Source: JAFDWI01 sp964595905 (lineage in GTDB: Bacteria; Actinomycetota; Acidimicrobiia; Acidimicrobiales; Iamiaceae). From it: a stretch of DNA of 5,108 nucleotides. The position numbers and the translations under genes were made by a program. This document shows, piece after piece, positions 4,387 to 5,108 of this stretch (positions are counted from its first letter, which is position 1; every line of letters begins with the position of its first letter). Where the stretch lies: the NCBI GenBank assembly GCA_964595905.1, contig CAZQSU010000163.1:1-5108 (forward strand), given 5' to 3'. Below the pieces are notes generated by a model. The model was not told where the DNA came from. It ran no database searches and was given only the letters and a program-made list of their open reading frames with translations.

Positions 4387-5108
4387 GTGACGCTCCCCGC
4401 CGAGCGACCGCCTGAATCCGACCTGGTTCATCGGCGCATCGCGTTCGAGTACCCGGACGACTTCGATCCGATGTGGGCGCCGCATCTGCCGGAGTTCGCC
4501 GCCGCGGCCAACGGGATCTCCCTGGGCATGCCCTATGCCGAACCGCAGTTCATTCGCGCGGTCTCCTCCACGTTCGACGAGTTGGACCCCGACCTGCGCG
4601 AGCGCACCGAGGCCTACGTGCGCCAGGAGACCGGGCACTTCACCCAACATGCCCGCCTGAACGCCATCGTCACCGCGCGCTATCCCGGCCTGCGCCGGGT
4701 CGAACGGCTGCTCGCGATCAACGACGCCTGGGTCGAACGACGCAGCCAACGATTCAGGGTCGCGTATGCCGCGTCGGGAGAGACGATCTCCTACGGCGTC
4801 GCCCGCTGGACCGAAGCACGGCTGGGCACCCTGATGGACCGGTCCGACCCGGTGGCGGCGACACTGTTCTGCTGGCATCTGGCCGAGGAGATCGAACACA
4901 AGGCCAGTACCTACGACGTGTTCGAGGCCACCGACGGCAGCCGGCTCCGCTATGCGTGGACCGCGATCATCGGCTTCACCACGATCGTGTTCTTCGCTTT
5001 TCTCGCCGCACTGGTGCAGCTCCACGGTGAGAAGCGTCTGCACAAGCCGGTCTGTTGGTATCGCCTGTTCAAGCTCGGCATCTCGATGGCCTTCGAGGTG
5101 ATGCCGAC
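4387..5108 (+). CDS. PF10118 'metal-dependent hydrolase' family protein, 3' end off the window
   Basis: This frame is open to the window edge (240 codons visible, C-terminus missing). The opening (HRRIAFEYPDDFDPMWAPHL, residues 15-34; ISLGMPYAEPQFIRAV, 44-59) matches the family annotated as predicted metal-dependent hydrolase (PF10118/COG3687). Numbered from the GTG, E81 and H84 (QETGHFTQH) and E168 and H171 (AEEIEHK) form two ExxH motifs; E52 and E143 (RWTEARLG) are possible partner ligands. This is the order E, ExxH, E, ExxH of ferritin-like diiron proteins, so the hydrolase label may be wrong. A hydrophobic segment at about 190-212 suggests membrane association. GTG 4387 is preferred because the conserved part begins soon after it and a -10-like box precedes it; ATG 4333 in the same frame would add 18 residues (MGTAVPTGASS...). 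It follows the VOC gene on the same strand after 141 bp. Confidence 0.85.
   Translation, partial: MTLPAERPPESDLVHRRIAFEYPDDFDPMWAPHLPEFAAAANGISLGMPYAEPQFIRAVSSTFDELDPDLRERTEAYVRQETGHFTQHARLNAIVTARYPGLRRVERLLAINDAWVERRSQRFRVAYAASGETISYGVARWTEARLGTLMDRSDPVAATLFCWHLAEEIEHKASTYDVFEATDGSRLRYAWTAIIGFTTIVFFAFLAALVQLHGEKRLHKPVCWYRLFKLGISMAFEVMP

Noticed and set aside
4360..5043. 227-codon minus-strand frame and the 185-codon plus-strand frame from 4473 over the PF10118 gene
   Set aside because: Both are shadows of the frame starting at 4387, which runs off the window without a stop and has the family motifs.

Overview
The window is high-GC DNA (roughly 65-70% G+C in the stretches I counted by hand) with dense genes, GTG as well as ATG starts and several TANNNT boxes 6-7 nt before a start codon. 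This fits an actinobacterium. The protein set (a DrrAB-like ABC exporter, a flavin reductase, a ferritin-like diiron protein and a PF10118 'metal-dependent hydrolase') would suit a mycobacterium-like or Acidimicrobiia-like genome, but sequence alone does not fix the genus.

Layout from left to right: (1) 1-1291, the 3' end of an ABC exporter ATPase and its complete ABC-2 membrane partner, overlapping by one base. (2) 1292-1460, a non-coding stretch with weak inverted repeats and a probable promoter. (3) 1461-2014, a two-gene toxin-antitoxin-type module: a DUF433 protein followed, with a 4-nt GTGA overlap, by a DUF5615 PIN-like protein. Its G+C is somewhat lower than its neighbours. (4) 2030-3819, two genes on the minus strand: a flavin reductase-like protein transcribed first, then after a 158-bp gap a 368-aa diiron ferritin-like oxygenase with two DEARH motifs. 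(5) 3820-3873, a 54-bp divergent promoter region. (6) 3874-4245, a small VOC (glyoxalase/dioxygenase fold) protein on the plus strand. (7) 4246-4386, an intergenic stretch with hairpins and promoter-like boxes. (8) 4387 to the window edge, a truncated PF10118 protein that also shows the residue layout of a ferritin-like diiron bundle.

Working model: the exporter pair and the toxin-antitoxin-type module are independent units. The right half looks like a small redox neighbourhood. The flavin reductase could supply electrons to the diiron enzyme. The VOC protein is divergently transcribed from the flavin reductase and might handle a related small molecule. The PF10118 protein adds a second probable diiron or metal enzyme next door. 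No substrate can be named from the sequence. I saw no tRNA, rRNA, CRISPR array or insertion sequence.
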